Assembly: GCA_964496495.1 (NCBI GenBank)
Contig: CAZBZU010000004.1
Location: forward strand, 62,001 to 126,000
Reading direction: 5' to 3'
Source: JASBRS01 sp964496495
Lineage (GTDB): Bacteria; Deinococcota; Deinococci; Deinococcales; Trueperaceae
Length of the DNA: 64,000 bases
In this document: piece by piece, positions 63,284-64,000 of the stretch
How the letters are laid out: each line of letters opens with the position of its first letter
Numbering within the stretch: the first letter of the stretch is position 1
Translations under genes and position numbers: made by a program
Notes under the pieces: generated by a model
The model's database searches: none
What the model saw: only the letters and a program-made list of their open reading frames with translations
What the model was told of the DNA's origin: nothing

Positions 63284-64000
63284 GTGCCCCTGCCGCCCAC
63301 CGGCGACACCATCGCCGCCATCGCGACCGCCCCCGGTAGGGCGGCGATCGGTGTGGTCAGGGTATCCGGGCCGGCAGCGTATGCCGTCGCCGATGCCGTG
63401 TTCCGGCCCGCGCGCGGCGCTCCGCCGAGCCGTCGCCCGGCCGGGCGCGCGCTCGTCGGCCGGGTGGTGAGCGCGGCGGCGGACGGCGGCGAGGAGCTCG
63501 TCGACGAGGCCGTGCTGCTCACCTTCCGGGAGCCCCGTTCGTACACCGGCCAGGACCTCGTCGAGATCCAGACGCACGGTGGGCCGGCGGTGCTGCGGGC
63601 CGTGCTCGACCTGTGCCTCCTGCATGGCGCTCGACCTGCCGGCCCGGGAGAGTACACCCTGCGCGCGTTCCTGGGAGGCCGGCTCGATCTGGCGCAGGCG
63701 GAGAGCGTCCTGGCGATGGTGGACGCGCAGTCGGACAGCGCCAGGCGCAGTGCGGCGCTGGGCCTCGGCCGCGCTCTTGGCGAGGCGCTCGATGCCATCC
63801 AAGACGATGTCACGCGGGCCTACGCGGCGCTGCAGGCGAGCCTCGACTACCCCGAGGAGGGGGTTCCCGAGGCCGAGCTCGACGCACCGCTCGGCCGGGC
63901 GCTAGCGCGGGTGGACCGGCTGCTGGCGACCGCGGAGGCGGGCCGGATCAGCCGGACGGGCGCGCGCCTGGCGCTGCTGGGCCGCCCCAACGCAGGCAAG
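63284..64000 (+). CDS. mnmE: tRNA uridine-5-carboxymethylaminomethyl GTPase MnmE (N-terminal part)
   Basis: MnmE with MnmG modifies wobble uridines of tRNA. 239 codons are present; the window ends inside the GTPase P-loop (LALLGRPNAGK), so the G domain is missing. The N-terminal folate-binding domain is clear: GDTIAAIATAPGRAAIGVVRVSGP, then EPRSYTGQDLVEIQTHGG and GEYTLRAFLGGRLDLAQAE. GTG 63284 starts 1 nt after the hemL stop. Confidence 0.95.
   Translation, partial: MPLPPTGDTIAAIATAPGRAAIGVVRVSGPAAYAVADAVFRPARGAPPSRRPAGRALVGRVVSAAADGGEELVDEAVLLTFREPRSYTGQDLVEIQTHGGPAVLRAVLDLCLLHGARPAGPGEYTLRAFLGGRLDLAQAESVLAMVDAQSDSARRSAALGLGRALGEALDAIQDDVTRAYAALQASLDYPEEGVPEAELDAPLGRALARVDRLLATAEAGRISRTGARLALLGRPNAGK

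Noticed and set aside
60136..63813. Single 1225-codon open frame on the minus strand
   Set aside because: Only its last 273 codons (truA) are real. The rest is the antisense frame of hemL and mnmE and a shadow of the PAP2 gene, kept open by high GC.

Overview
The window is a high-GC, gene-dense bacterial chromosome segment. It most likely comes from a diderm member of Deinococcota (Deinococcus-Thermus), possibly a Truepera-like lineage; the exact taxon is inference. Reasons: the EF-P closely resembles the Thermus protein, including an Arg in the modification loop. The efp-accB-accC-asp23-nusB block matches a Thermus-style order as I recall it. Many genes have a -10 box (TAnnnT) 6-8 nt before the start codon, the leaderless architecture known from Deinococcus. 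Three ABC solute-binding proteins carry ordinary signal-peptidase I signals, as expected for periplasmic proteins of a diderm. Two 100-N gaps inside tandem repeats show that this is a scaffolded, probably metagenomic, assembly.

Layout. 1-3851 (minus): purine genes purQ-purL-purF, with purF cut by the window edge. 4007-4756 (plus): a YrhK-like membrane protein, tRNA-Leu(CAA) and secG. 4974-11503 (plus): a complete dipeptide/oligopeptide ABC system. 11653-12402: comF-type phosphoribosyltransferase. 12423-16930 (minus): efp, accB, accC, asp23, nusB, folD and a DUF212 protein. 17094-18614 (minus): a 'quinate 5-dehydrogenase'-like protein and a GNAT.

18886-25434 (plus) is the most interesting block: a serine-palmitoyltransferase-type alpha-oxoamine synthase, a bCerS-like GNAT acyltransferase, a CPBP membrane protein, a CerR-like SDR, an MGDG-synthase/MurG-like glycosyltransferase and a flippase-like membrane protein. 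Together they look like a bacterial ceramide and glycosphingolipid pathway. The same strand continues with a large FtsX-family permease plus ABC ATPase and an MMPL exporter (25522-31104). A convergent WHy/LEA-type lipoprotein follows. These could move lipids to the outer envelope.

32141-37731 (minus): a second oligopeptide ABC system whose two ATPases are fused. 37799-42465: a DUF1684 protein, enoyl-CoA hydratase, D-Ala-D-Ala ligase behind a leaderless mini-ORF and a 17-bp palindrome, an HNH endonuclease, a small holin/YvlD-type membrane protein and a tandem GNAT. 42632-47201 (plus): a full branched-chain amino acid (Liv) ABC system. 47327-50801: rsmD and secA. The secA 3' end begins a 67-bp tandem repeat. 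51182-56786: a PaiB-like protein, an MFS transporter, a GNAT, pyrF and two exported proteins of unknown function. 56890-61811 (minus): asp23-fakA, then a PAP2 phosphatase, truA, a GNAT-like protein, an HMA-fold protein without CxxC and a DUF503 protein. 61972-64000 (plus): hemL and the start of mnmE.

Overall the genes describe a peptide- and amino-acid-importing heterotroph with standard core metabolism and an unusual envelope-lipid gene cluster.
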